The notes below the pieces were generated by a model. It was not told where the DNA came from and made no database searches. It worked only from the letters and a program-made list of their open reading frames with translations. The translations under genes were made by a program, and so were the position numbers. This document shows, piece after piece, positions 40,792 through 50,110 of a DNA stretch of 64,000 nt (positions within the stretch are counted from its first letter, which is position 1; every line of letters begins with the position of its first letter). The stretch comes from CAG-791 sp963593905. GTDB lineage: Bacteria; Bacillota; Clostridia; Lachnospirales; Lachnospiraceae. The stretch covers positions 1 to 64,000 of the forward strand of contig CAVBBL010000007.1 of the NCBI GenBank assembly GCA_963593905.1, given 5' to 3'.

Positions 40792-42462
40792 ATGAGGAAA
40801 AAGTTAGTTGCGATTCTTCTGGCAGCGGTCACTACGGCAGCCATGGTAGGATGCGGCGCTTCCGGAACAGACACAGCAGCAGACACGGCCGGAACGGAAG
40901 AGGGGGCAGCCGATGCTGAGAGTGAGGACGCACAGGAGGCGTCTTCCGACAGCAGTGAGGCAGCAGCGGATGATAATACCATTACCGTTTGTGTAACAAA
41001 TGGTGCCGGTGTCCAGGAGGCCTGGACAGCGTTGGCTGATGCCTATATGGAGAAGCATCCGGAGATCAAGGTAGTCATTGACCTGAAGGCTTCCGATAAT
41101 TATGACCAGTGGCTGCAGACCACCATCACATCGGACAATCCCAATGCGGATCTGGTAAATATCAACCTGGCCGGAGATGCGAGAAAGGGCAGAGCCATCA
41201 ACTATATGGAATACCTGGACAATGACAGTCCGTACTCCGACGGCGCATGGAGAGACCAGTTCAATATGGACAAGCAGGTCATCTATACGGCAGATAATTC
41301 CATGGATGCTTTAAGCCTTGATTCTGTACAGGTTATCTGGCTCTACAATGCGGATATATTTGAAGAAGCAGGTGTAGAAGTGCCCAAGACCTGGGATGAT
41401 CTGGTAGCAGCCTGCGAAAAGATTCAGGCAGCAGGATATCAGCCCATCGCCATGGATGGTGATTACAACAGCTTCTATGCACAGACTATGGGATGGCTGG
41501 CACAGATTTACCTGGATCAGACCAACAGAAGCGACGTGCTGATCAACCGCTCCCAGGAAGGAGATTATTGCTACGATCCCGATATCGACAGCAGCTGGAG
41601 CTATGATCCCACCGATCCTTACAATGACGACAGTTCCAAGGTGACACAGAACCCTGTCAGAGCTTTTGCAGCAGTGGTGGATGGCACCAGAAGAGGCGAT
41701 ACAGACGGTCTTAAGGCAGTTTGGACCAATTTTGCGAAGGTATTCCCTACCTACGCAGGCGGCGATGCATTCTTCGGAACTAACTTCAACGGTGCCAAGA
41801 CACTGTTCTATCAGGGCAAGGCAGCTATGATGGTCAATATCGCTTCCGGTATCGTAGAATATGACAACGATATGAAGGCTATGGAAGCCGGTGAAGAAGT
41901 AACGGACAGTGACGGCAATACCATTGAAAATGTGCAGAAGTTTAATCTTGGTTCCTTTAACATGCCTTCCATGACCGGTGATGCTTTCGAAGCAGATGCC
42001 AGAACCATCGAAGTGGCCAACGGCTTTATCGGATGCATTTCCAAGAGCCAGGAGCATGACGATAAGGTGATCGATTTCCTGATGTACTATTCTTCCGAGG
42101 AAGGACAGAGTGTTTACATCAATGCAGGACTGGAAGCCGGCATGGTGCCTGCAGGCAAGAGCCTTGTTTACGGCGTTTCCTATCCGGATGAGATTCAGAA
42201 TGCCTTTGACGGTCTGACCATGATCGGCAACTGCCAGAAGGATTTCAGCAACCAGCTGGCAAGAGGTATCGGCGAATCTGCAGAAAACTTCCGTGCTTTC
42301 TATGAATACAGCTATGATTATCTGACCGGCGCTATCGATGTGGATACCTGGGCAGAGAAGCATCAGCAGAACATCATGGATCACCTGGAAGGTGCTATGG
42401 AAGAAAAGGGTGTGGGCATGAGCGACCTTGAAAATCCGCAGAACGAGCCCACCGGTAACTAA
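40792..42462 (+). CDS. CUT1-type ABC transporter solute-binding lipoprotein
   Basis: The 556-aa lipoprotein captures the sugar outside the membrane. It has a lysine-containing signal peptide and lipobox (TTAAMVGCGAS), then an Ala/Glu/Asp-rich linker (about 25-65). The extracellular solute-binding family 1 fold follows (ITVCVTNGAGVQEAWTALAD, AMDGDYNSFYAQTMGWLAQI, FYQGKAAMMVNIASGIVEYD). AAGGAGG lies 8 nt before the ATG at 40792, which is 53 nt after the GH106 gene. A stem-loop at 42533 lies between it and the permease, as is common where the binding protein is made in excess. Confidence 0.92.
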   Translation: MRKKLVAILLAAVTTAAMVGCGASGTDTAADTAGTEEGAADAESEDAQEASSDSSEAAADDNTITVCVTNGAGVQEAWTALADAYMEKHPEIKVVIDLKASDNYDQWLQTTITSDNPNADLVNINLAGDARKGRAINYMEYLDNDSPYSDGAWRDQFNMDKQVIYTADNSMDALSLDSVQVIWLYNADIFEEAGVEVPKTWDDLVAACEKIQAAGYQPIAMDGDYNSFYAQTMGWLAQIYLDQTNRSDVLINRSQEGDYCYDPDIDSSWSYDPTDPYNDDSSKVTQNPVRAFAAVVDGTRRGDTDGLKAVWTNFAKVFPTYAGGDAFFGTNFNGAKTLFYQGKAAMMVNIASGIVEYDNDMKAMEAGEEVTDSDGNTIENVQKFNLGSFNMPSMTGDAFEADARTIEVANGFIGCISKSQEHDDKVIDFLMYYSSEEGQSVYINAGLEAGMVPAGKSLVYGVSYPDEIQNAFDGLTMIGNCQKDFSNQLARGIGESAENFRAFYEYSYDYLTGAIDVDTWAEKHQQNIMDHLEGAMEEKGVGMSDLENPQNEPTGN

Positions 42463-42532
42463 AGCACACACATCATAGTTGACATAATTTCAACATAACC
42501 AGTGACAGCTTGGGAATGACATAAGTGATCAG

Positions 42533-42583
42533 GCAGCGGTTCGTAAGGTTCCATGCTCTATGGCGTGACTTTTGAACCGCTGC
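42533..42583 (+). promoter_or_regulatory. Intercistronic stem-loop
   Basis: A perfect 10-bp stem (GCAGCGGTTC with GAACCGCTGC) with a 31-nt loop and no T-run lies between the binding-protein and permease genes. It probably stabilises the upstream mRNA. Confidence 0.65.
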
Positions 42584-42636
42584 TGTTGCAAAGACGGGAT
42601 TTTCAGCGCAGACATACTGCAGCAAGGGAGGTATCC

Positions 42637-44622
42637 ATGAAAAATAAGTCTTCCAAAAGCAATAAGCTTTTGCTGATATTAGCAGGAGCAGCGCTGGCAG
42701 CAGGAATTGTTCTGCTGTTGGGACAGCGTTATTGTAATGGAAAAACAAAGGGAATTGAGGACAGTGCAATCACAACGGGTGCGCAGAATACATGTATTGC
42801 CTACGATGATGCCAATGAGCTTTTGGTGGTAGGAACCCACAATAATGAGGCCGTGGCATTTAAGGATGAGAAAGAAATCTGGAGAGTCAGCGCCGCCGGC
42901 GCTTACAAATCCTTTAAGATTGATGCAAAGCAGGGTGTCGTCTATGCGGCCAGCGAGGATAATCATGTTTATACCTATGGTATAGAAGACGGAGCTTTAA
43001 AAGGTGATATCAATACCCAAAGACGTGTGGTGGCCATGGACGCATCAGAAGACGGCAAGATTGCCGTGGCAACCAGTACGGGCTCTTCCAAGGCTAACGT
43101 AATCATCTACGATAGCCAGGGAACGGAACTGCTCAATGAAAAATATACCGTAAAGATCAATGGAATCACATTTACCAATGACGGAGAAAATATCATCATC
43201 GGCAATAACCGCGGTGAACTGATCAAGATGAATCTGTCGGGAGAGAAGATTGATCAGTACTCCACGAATTACACCATACTGCAGATGATCCACTATGGAA
43301 ATGACCATATGGTGATTTGCAAAAACGGCGGTTATTTTGGTTTTGACGATGCTTTAACTATAATCCGATCCGGAAAAATTACGAATACAGCCCAGGCGGT
43401 AGTCAACAGTGTCGGCACAGATGCCCACAGTGAATATATCGCCGTAGGCTCCCAGGAAGGCTATGTTTTCATTCTGGATGGGAACGACAGACAAATCTAT
43501 GCCAATGACACCGGGGCAGCTATCAATGCCTTTGCCCAGGACGGCGAAAACATTTATATGGCAGGGGCAAACGCCTCTGTGCAGATTCTTCACGTAGAGA
43601 ATCTGGCGAATATACAGACGTATACAACGTTAGCCGGTGTGCTCCTTTATGTCGGCGGGGCAGCACTGATTCTTGGCTTTTTCCTTCTGCTGGCAGCTTT
43701 CCCTGCCACAGCCGGACGTCTTAAAAAGCTGGGAAAGCAGATATGGAAAAACAGGCTGGCTTACATTCTTCTGCTGCCTACCTTTCTTCTGGTTTGGTTC
43801 TTTAATTACAGAGGCATTCTGACAGCCTTTGTCAGAGCTTTTACCAATTGGTCTACTATCAATAATACAGTAGCAAAAATGGACTTTGTGGGACTTGATA
43901 ACTTCCGCAGGATGTTTGGGGAAGGCTATTTCCTGGTGGGTATGAAAAATCTGATCATCCTGCTGCTGACGGCAATTCTGAAAACCCTTACGATGCCCCT
44001 GCTGGCAGCCTGGCTGGTCTATGCTATTGTGGGAGATAAGAAAAAATATATCTACCGTTTCCTGTTCGTATTGCCGGTGGTGGTGCCCGGCGTAGTCATG
44101 GCCATGACCTGGCAGAAGATTTATGATCCCAATATCGGTCTTCTGAATGAAGTGCTGGCTGCTATGGGACTTGAGAATTTGCAGCGGGTATGGCTCGGCA
44201 GCGCTGATACCGCTTTGTGGGCGATTGTTTTTATGGGATTTCCTTTTATCTCTGCCATGGCCTTTCTGGTATACTACGGCGGCTTTATCAATATCGGCAA
44301 GGAGATTGAGGAGTCGGCCAGGGTGGACGGCGCCAACAGACATCAGATCTTCTGGAAGATTCAGCTGCCTATGATCCGTCCCCAGATCAGTATCCTGATC
44401 ACGCTTACATTGATCGGCACGATGCAGGACTTCAATAACATCTACATCATGACCGGCGGCGGTCCAGGCACGGCTACTTATGTTCCGGCACTGGAGCTTT
44501 ATCTGAATGTGGCGCAGTTCGGCCGCTATGGATATGCCTGTGCACTGGGGGTTGTCCTGTTTGCCTTCACGATGGCTATCACCCTGATGAACATGCGTCT
44601 GACCAGAGAAAAGGAGGCATAA
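42637..44622 (+). CDS. ABC sugar permease with an N-terminal beta-propeller domain
   Basis: The 661-aa protein joins two parts. Residues about 10-30 are a membrane segment (KLLLILAGAALAAGIVLLLG). Residues about 45-325 form WD40/PQQ-like repeats of about 40 aa (NELLVVGTHNNEAVAFKDEK, GVVYAASEDNHVYTYGIEDG, SEYIAVGSQEGYVFILDGND). After further membrane segments (about 330-395), residues about 374-661 are a MalF-type CUT1 permease with the ATPase-coupling EAA loop EIEESARVDGANRHQIFWKI. The propeller would sit outside the cell, beside the binding protein. GGGAGG lies before the ATG at 42637. I know of no characterised transporter of this build. Confidence 0.85.
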   Translation: MKNKSSKSNKLLLILAGAALAAGIVLLLGQRYCNGKTKGIEDSAITTGAQNTCIAYDDANELLVVGTHNNEAVAFKDEKEIWRVSAAGAYKSFKIDAKQGVVYAASEDNHVYTYGIEDGALKGDINTQRRVVAMDASEDGKIAVATSTGSSKANVIIYDSQGTELLNEKYTVKINGITFTNDGENIIIGNNRGELIKMNLSGEKIDQYSTNYTILQMIHYGNDHMVICKNGGYFGFDDALTIIRSGKITNTAQAVVNSVGTDAHSEYIAVGSQEGYVFILDGNDRQIYANDTGAAINAFAQDGENIYMAGANASVQILHVENLANIQTYTTLAGVLLYVGGAALILGFFLLLAAFPATAGRLKKLGKQIWKNRLAYILLLPTFLLVWFFNYRGILTAFVRAFTNWSTINNTVAKMDFVGLDNFRRMFGEGYFLVGMKNLIILLLTAILKTLTMPLLAAWLVYAIVGDKKKYIYRFLFVLPVVVPGVVMAMTWQKIYDPNIGLLNEVLAAMGLENLQRVWLGSADTALWAIVFMGFPFISAMAFLVYYGGFINIGKEIEESARVDGANRHQIFWKIQLPMIRPQISILITLTLIGTMQDFNNIYIMTGGGPGTATYVPALELYLNVAQFGRYGYACALGVVLFAFTMAITLMNMRLTREKEA

Positions 44623-44623
44623 G

Positions 44624-45463
44624 GTGAGTAAAAAACGTGCAGAATTTCGTTTTCAGAGCATCGTGACAGTGATCATTGTACTTTTGCTTCTGCTGTCATT
44701 TGTTCCTATTGCATTAATGATCATGCTCTCCTTTAAGACTAATGCGGAGGTCTATAATAACTTCTTTGCATTGCCAAGGAGGCTGAACTGGGCTAATTAC
44801 GGCTCTGCATTAAAGCTGCTGGGACAGAATATGTTCAACACGGTGGCCGTGGTCCTGATCGCAGTGGCATTGACATTGGTACTCTCTGCCATCGGCGGCT
44901 ATGTCTTTGCCAGAATGGCTTTTCCCGGAAAAAATTTCTTTTATGTGGTCCTCATGGCGCTGATGATGATTCCCGGTATCCTATATCTGGCACCGAATTA
45001 TGCATTGGTGCAGCAATATGGACTTTTTAATACCTGGTGGGCCTTGATACTGCCCTGGATCTCCGGCGGACAGGTGCTGGGTATCGTGCTTTGCAGAAAT
45101 ACAGTAGAGGGGCTGCCTATCGACCTTTTCGAGGCAGCAAAGCTGGAGGGCTGCGGGGAGATTCGGACGCTGACCTATATCACTGTGCCCCTGATCAAGC
45201 CTATTCTTTCTACCATTGCCGTCTTAAAGATGGTGGATTATTACAATGACTTTATCTGGCCTATGATGGTCATCGAGTCCAATAAAAAGCAGGTGATCAC
45301 GGTAGCTGTCCGAGTATTTGCGGCATCGCAGTCCTCCGGCGGTGGTCAGATTGGACCTATGTTCGCAGGTTATGTCATCGCCACAGTGCCGGTATTTATT
45401 CTGTTCCTGTTTACTTCCAGACTTTATATGGAGGGAATGACGGCAGGTGCGGTCAAAGGATAA
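44624..45463 (+). CDS. ABC sugar permease, MalG type
   Basis: The second membrane subunit, 279 aa, has six predicted spans and the EAA loop IDLFEAAKLEGCGEIRTLTY. It starts with GTG one base after the previous stop (AAAGGAGGCATAAGGTG), so translation is coupled. The C-terminus FLFTSRLYMEGMTAGAVKG is standard for MalG-type subunits. No ATPase gene accompanies the transporter, which is usual for CUT1 systems sharing an MsmK-type ATPase. Confidence 0.93.
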   Translation: MSKKRAEFRFQSIVTVIIVLLLLLSFVPIALMIMLSFKTNAEVYNNFFALPRRLNWANYGSALKLLGQNMFNTVAVVLIAVALTLVLSAIGGYVFARMAFPGKNFFYVVLMALMMIPGILYLAPNYALVQQYGLFNTWWALILPWISGGQVLGIVLCRNTVEGLPIDLFEAAKLEGCGEIRTLTYITVPLIKPILSTIAVLKMVDYYNDFIWPMMVIESNKKQVITVAVRVFAASQSSGGGQIGPMFAGYVIATVPVFILFLFTSRLYMEGMTAGAVKG

Positions 45464-45480
45464 GGAAATAAAACAAAGAA

Positions 45481-45509
45481 CCCTGCATTGCTTTATAGCA
45501 TTGCAGGGA
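45481..45509 (+). promoter_or_regulatory. Hairpin between permease and GH78 genes
   Basis: CCCTGCA/TGCAGGG with an A/T-rich loop and no real T-run. It may be a processing or stability hairpin rather than a terminator. Confidence 0.5.
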
Positions 45510-45559
45510 GAGGTTTTGGGATATTGTTCAGTGAATGGAAGCAGTAAAAGGAGGCAGTG

Positions 45560-48500
45560 ATGAAAATTACAGGGCTTCGCACGAATCATTTTGAAAATCC
45601 TATCGGATACGCCATTTCTCCTCTTAGTTTGTCCTGGAGAGTGGAGGAGGCTAAGGGAAAAAAGACGGCTCTCGCCAGAGTAAGGATCGCAGCGGATGTG
45701 CAGATGAAGGAGATACTCTGGGACAGTGAGCTGCGGCCGGGTATAGACAGTGCGTGTTTCATGCCGGATTTTGTGCCCGCGGAAAGAACAGGATATTACT
45801 GGCAGGTGCTCGTCCGGGACGATGCCGGAGAACAGGCTGTCAGTGAGCCGGCATATTTTGAGGCACCTCCTGCATCTCTTAAGGGAAAGTGGATCACCGC
45901 GCCCTTTGATAAAAAACTGCACGGCATTTATAAAAAGACCTGGGAGATTCCGGCAGAGGACAAAGAAGTAAAAAGCGCCAGACTTTATATTACAGGACTT
46001 GGCGTCTATGAAGCCTTTATCAATGGAGAAAAGGTGGGAGAGGAATATCTGGCACCTTTTTATAATGACTATAATAACTGGATTCAGTTTCAGAGCTATG
46101 ATGTGACCGGCCTTTTGCGGACAGGAAATAATGAATTGGGCATCATGCTGGGCAATGGCTGGTACAAAGGACGTTTTGGTTTTGTGCCGGACTTGGACAG
46201 GCTTTACGGAGATACCCAGGCGTTGCTGTGTGAACTGGATATTACCTGGGAGGACGGACGGCAGACCTGTATTGTCTCTGATGAAAGCTTTACCTGCCAT
46301 CCCTCACCGATTCTTTCCGGCAGCATTTATGACGGAGAGGAGTACGATGCAAATCTGGCGGCTGCAGGATTCTGTCAGTTTCCGATAGCAGAGAGCGCGG
46401 GAAATTGTTTGGACGATCAGAAGGAAGAGCGCAAAGAATGCAATCAGGAGAAGGTGTGCGGATATAATGCCGGATTTGGCTCGTCTGACGGCGAAGAGCA
46501 AAAAGATGCAGATTTGCGTAGGCAGGAGAATAAAGAAGGATGGGTACAGGCAGTCTTAGCGCCTGCTTCCATACAGGACTTTTCTAAAAGGCTTTCTCCC
46601 CGTTACAGTCTGCCCTTGACAGCGCACGAGGTATTGAAACCGGTGCAGGTGATTCATACCCCGGCGGGAGAGACTGTCCTTGACTTCGGACAGGAACTGA
46701 CAGGAAGTTTTACTTTTTGCTGCTTCGAGCCAAAGGGAGCGAAGGTCAGATTACAGTTTGGAGAAATCCTGCAAAAGGACGTGTTCTATAATGAAAATCT
46801 GCGCACGGCCAAGGAGGAATATACGTATATTTCTGACGGGATTCCCAGAAAAGTCAGACCGTATTTTACTTTTTATGGCTATCGCTACATGAAGGTAGAA
46901 GGAATTACGGACCTTACTAAAGCGGATTTTACAGCTGTTGTGCTGCATTCTTCTATGGAACGAACCGGAAATATCGAGACATCGGATGCCAGGATCAATC
47001 GCCTGTTTTTAAATGCTCTGTGGGGACAGAAGGGGAATTTTGTGGATGTGCCCACAGATTGTCCTCAGCGGGATGAGCGCATGGGATGGACAGGAGATGC
47101 GCAGGTCTTTGCGGCTACCGCCAGCTTTAATATGTACACGCCGGCCTTTTATGCCAAATTTCTCCACGATATGCTGCTGGAGCAAAGAGACCTGGATGGA
47201 GCTGTTCCCCACGTGGTGCCGGATATCCTGGATCAGATTAATGTGGTGCTCGCGGATCCGAAGCGTGCTGATGAATTGGGACTTGCCACCAGACAGGAAG
47301 AAAACGGCAGCGGCATTGCCCATGGGGAGGAGAAGAAGGAAACAGAGATATCGACGGAGGCAAAAAAAGTCGATAATGAACAGGTGAAAGAAGCAGAGAC
47401 ATCGACGGAGCCAGAGAAGGTTGACAATGAACAGGAAGAGCCTTCTTCTGAACAGAAGGCAGCGGGTTCCTGTGCTTGGGGAGATGCGGCGACGGTGATT
47501 CCCTGGACGAGCTATGTCTTTTATGCTGACAAGAGTCTGCTGGAAAAAGAATATCCCAATATGAAGCTGTGGATCGATTACATTTATCGAATCGATGAGG
47601 AAAAATGCGGCGGCTCCAGGCTATGGCAATATGGCTTCCATTTTGCAGACTGGCTGGCACTGGACAACTTTCATAAGGACAGCTGCTTTGGGGGCACAGA
47701 CCCTTACTTTATCGCCAGCGCCTACTACCTGTATTCTGCGGAATTGACAGCTAAGGCAGCAGATGCACTGGGGGAAAAGGAGGACGCCGCATTTTACGGA
47801 AAGCTGGCAGAGGAAGTGCGCCATGCCATGCAAAAAGAGTATTTTACTCAGACAGGGCGCATTGCCATAGATACCCAGACGGCGATGGTGGTGGCACTCA
47901 AATTTAATATTGTGCCGCCGGAGGCAAAGGATCGGCTGATTCAGGATTTGAAAAAGAAGCTGGAGGAGGAAAAGATTCATCTGACCACCGGTTTCGTAGG
48001 TACCCCTTATCTTTGCCCGGTGCTGACAGAAAACGGTCTGGCCGAGTATGCTTATACGCTTCTTCTCAACGATGATTTCCCCAGCTGGCTCTATGAGGTG
48101 AAAATGGGGGCTACCACGATCTGGGAACGCTGGAATTCGGTATTGCCGGACGGCAGCATCAGCGGCACAGGGATGAACAGCTTAAATCACTATGCTTATG
48201 GTTCCATCGTGGAATGGATGTATCGGTATATGTGCGGCATCAATCCGGATGAAACAGAGGCAGGATTTAAGAAATTTACGATAAAACCCTATCCGGATGC
48301 ACGTCTTGCCCATGCGAAAGCATCTTATAACAGCATCTATGGCTTGATAGAGAGTGGTTGGGAAAAGACGGAGAAGGGCTGGAGATTTACATTGACAGTA
48401 CCTTTTGATACGAATGCATCCTTGGTGCTTCCGGAAATGCTTTGGAAAGAAAGAAAAGTCGAAATACAGGTAGAGACCGACAGTGCGGAGGAACAAGGCA

Positions 48501-48577
48501 GAATCCTGTCTGCACTGGAGAACGATCACAGAGCCGAGCTTTTGCCAGGGCATTATCAGGTTATTGTTTTATCTTAG
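45560..48577 (+). CDS. GH78 alpha-L-rhamnosidase
   Basis: The 1,005-aa protein removes terminal alpha-L-rhamnose. It has the N-terminal Ig-like and beta-sandwich domains of the family (LRTNHFENPIGYAISPLSLS, YITGLGVYEAFINGEKVGEE) and the catalytic six-hairpin barrel with the hallmark DCPQRDERMGWTGDAQVF (about residue 499). ATTIWERWNSVLPDG and NSLNHYAYGSIVEWMYR follow. No signal peptide is visible. Two hydrophilic inserts interrupt the usual sequence, at about 280-325 and at about 585-635; the second is a duplicated block around STEAKKVDNEQ/STEPEKVDNEQ. AGGAGG precedes GTG-ATG; the ATG at 45560 is taken. Confidence 0.93.
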   Translation: MKITGLRTNHFENPIGYAISPLSLSWRVEEAKGKKTALARVRIAADVQMKEILWDSELRPGIDSACFMPDFVPAERTGYYWQVLVRDDAGEQAVSEPAYFEAPPASLKGKWITAPFDKKLHGIYKKTWEIPAEDKEVKSARLYITGLGVYEAFINGEKVGEEYLAPFYNDYNNWIQFQSYDVTGLLRTGNNELGIMLGNGWYKGRFGFVPDLDRLYGDTQALLCELDITWEDGRQTCIVSDESFTCHPSPILSGSIYDGEEYDANLAAAGFCQFPIAESAGNCLDDQKEERKECNQEKVCGYNAGFGSSDGEEQKDADLRRQENKEGWVQAVLAPASIQDFSKRLSPRYSLPLTAHEVLKPVQVIHTPAGETVLDFGQELTGSFTFCCFEPKGAKVRLQFGEILQKDVFYNENLRTAKEEYTYISDGIPRKVRPYFTFYGYRYMKVEGITDLTKADFTAVVLHSSMERTGNIETSDARINRLFLNALWGQKGNFVDVPTDCPQRDERMGWTGDAQVFAATASFNMYTPAFYAKFLHDMLLEQRDLDGAVPHVVPDILDQINVVLADPKRADELGLATRQEENGSGIAHGEEKKETEISTEAKKVDNEQVKEAETSTEPEKVDNEQEEPSSEQKAAGSCAWGDAATVIPWTSYVFYADKSLLEKEYPNMKLWIDYIYRIDEEKCGGSRLWQYGFHFADWLALDNFHKDSCFGGTDPYFIASAYYLYSAELTAKAADALGEKEDAAFYGKLAEEVRHAMQKEYFTQTGRIAIDTQTAMVVALKFNIVPPEAKDRLIQDLKKKLEEEKIHLTTGFVGTPYLCPVLTENGLAEYAYTLLLNDDFPSWLYEVKMGATTIWERWNSVLPDGSISGTGMNSLNHYAYGSIVEWMYRYMCGINPDETEAGFKKFTIKPYPDARLAHAKASYNSIYGLIESGWEKTEKGWRFTLTVPFDTNASLVLPEMLWKERKVEIQVETDSAEEQGRILSALENDHRAELLPGHYQVIVLS

Positions 48578-48607
48578 ATTAGGGATGTACTTCCTTGGTA
48601 TGAAGAT

Positions 48608-49960
48608 ATGAAGAGCATAAAGTCAAAGGATTCCGGACTTCTTTTTTCCATGACATGGCCGGTGGTGGTGGAGCTGCTGCTGACCAGTCTGATCAGTACG
48701 GGGTCTACCTACATTCTGAATTGCTATTCTCAGCAGGCGGTGGCTGTAGTAGGCAGTCTGTCTCAGATCGTCTCGCTGGTCATTAATCTCTATACCGTTA
48801 TCTCTGTGGGCGGCAGCATTCTGCTGGCGCCCATGGTGGGAGCCGGAAAAAATAGAGAGGCAGGCAGACTGATCAAAACACTGTTGTACTCTAACCTGCT
48901 GTTCAGCGGCGCTGTGAGCGCAGTAACGTTTTGCTTCATCAATCAGTTTATGGCCTGGATGAATCTGGATCCGTCCCTGTACGGAATGGGCAGAGAATAT
49001 CTGGCTGTCAGTCTTTCTTTATCGGTCATGCAGTCTCTGCTCATTACCTATGTGGCAATCTTTCGCAGCTTCGGCAGGATGAAGGACGTGTTGGTATGCA
49101 ATCTCATGGTCTACCTGGTGTGTCTGGGCGTGAATATAGTGATTTACTGCGCTTTTCCCCGAGAAAATCAATCCCTGGGAATTTATACGCTGGCCGGCAT
49201 CATCGGGCAGGGAAGCGGCGTTTTGTATCTTCATCTGCGCTTTCACCGAATCTTCTGGAAGGAGAACGGAGGTGTCCGATGGGGGCGAATAGACTGGAAG
49301 CATCTGCTTTGGAAAGTGCTGCGGTTCGGCACCTTCGGCGGCATGGAAGGCGTTTTTTACCTGATCATTCAGGCTATGGTGGTCTCTTTGATCGGACGGC
49401 TGGGCACGCAGGCGCTGCTGGTAAAAGCGTATCTTACCACATTCACTACATATATGGTGATTTGTGACAGTGCACTGGGCGTTTCTGTATTTCCTCTGAC
49501 GGGACAGCATCTGGGAGAGAAGGATTTTGATGCGCTTCGGAGGACCCACCGGAATGGCTGTATAGCGGGGATACTGCTGACGGCACTTGTGGGAGCAGTT
49601 ATGATTCTCATCAGTCGGCCTGTTCTGCTTTGCTTTACTACCGATGAGGTTGTGATACGACAGGTACAGTATATGCTCTACATTCAGTATGGGCTGGAGC
49701 TCGTCCGTGTGCCGGTGAGTCTGCTGGTAGTGGGACTGAAGGGCGTAGGAGAGGTGCGTGTTCCCTTCTGGATCATGGTGGGAGCCGGTCTGTTAAATCT
49801 GTTTCTGTCCTGGTTCTTTGGTATCCGGATGCAGATGGGACTGCCGGGAATTTGGATCGGCTACTATGGTGATCTGCTGTTTCGTCTGGCAGTGGGCGGA
49901 TATTTTATGCTGCGGATTTTGCGAGATCCTCAGGTCTACCTTGATAAAATGGCTGAATAG
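48608..49960 (+). CDS. MATE-family transporter (rhamnoside operon)
   Basis: This 450-aa protein of the MATE/NorM group has about 12 membrane spans; landmarks are FSMTWPVVVELLLTSLIST and LRFGTFGGMEGVFYLIIQAM. It begins 30 nt after the GH78 stop, with only a weak ribosome binding site, so it is probably read from the same mRNA. Its substrate could be an aglycone or toxic product freed from plant rhamnosides, but that is inference from position. Confidence 0.85.
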   Translation: MKSIKSKDSGLLFSMTWPVVVELLLTSLISTGSTYILNCYSQQAVAVVGSLSQIVSLVINLYTVISVGGSILLAPMVGAGKNREAGRLIKTLLYSNLLFSGAVSAVTFCFINQFMAWMNLDPSLYGMGREYLAVSLSLSVMQSLLITYVAIFRSFGRMKDVLVCNLMVYLVCLGVNIVIYCAFPRENQSLGIYTLAGIIGQGSGVLYLHLRFHRIFWKENGGVRWGRIDWKHLLWKVLRFGTFGGMEGVFYLIIQAMVVSLIGRLGTQALLVKAYLTTFTTYMVICDSALGVSVFPLTGQHLGEKDFDALRRTHRNGCIAGILLTALVGAVMILISRPVLLCFTTDEVVIRQVQYMLYIQYGLELVRVPVSLLVVGLKGVGEVRVPFWIMVGAGLLNLFLSWFFGIRMQMGLPGIWIGYYGDLLFRLAVGGYFMLRILRDPQVYLDKMAE

Positions 49961-50023
49961 TGTGCAAGGTGCTGCCTTGGTATTGCAATGTTTCTCAAAA
50001 GATAAATGCATCTTTCATGAATA

Positions 50024-50056
50024 AAAACCACTCACTATATGAGTGGTTTTTATTTT
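50024..50056. terminator. Terminator at the end of the rhamnoside operon
   Basis: A perfect 11-bp stem (AAAACCACTCA with TGAGTGGTTTT) is followed by TATTTT. The A-run on its left means it may also serve the leftward folT transcript. Confidence 0.9.
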
Positions 50057-50110
50057 GTCCTGGAGTTTAGGTACAGATGCAGAGATGCATGTTTTTCGTC
50101 TAGTCTGCTT

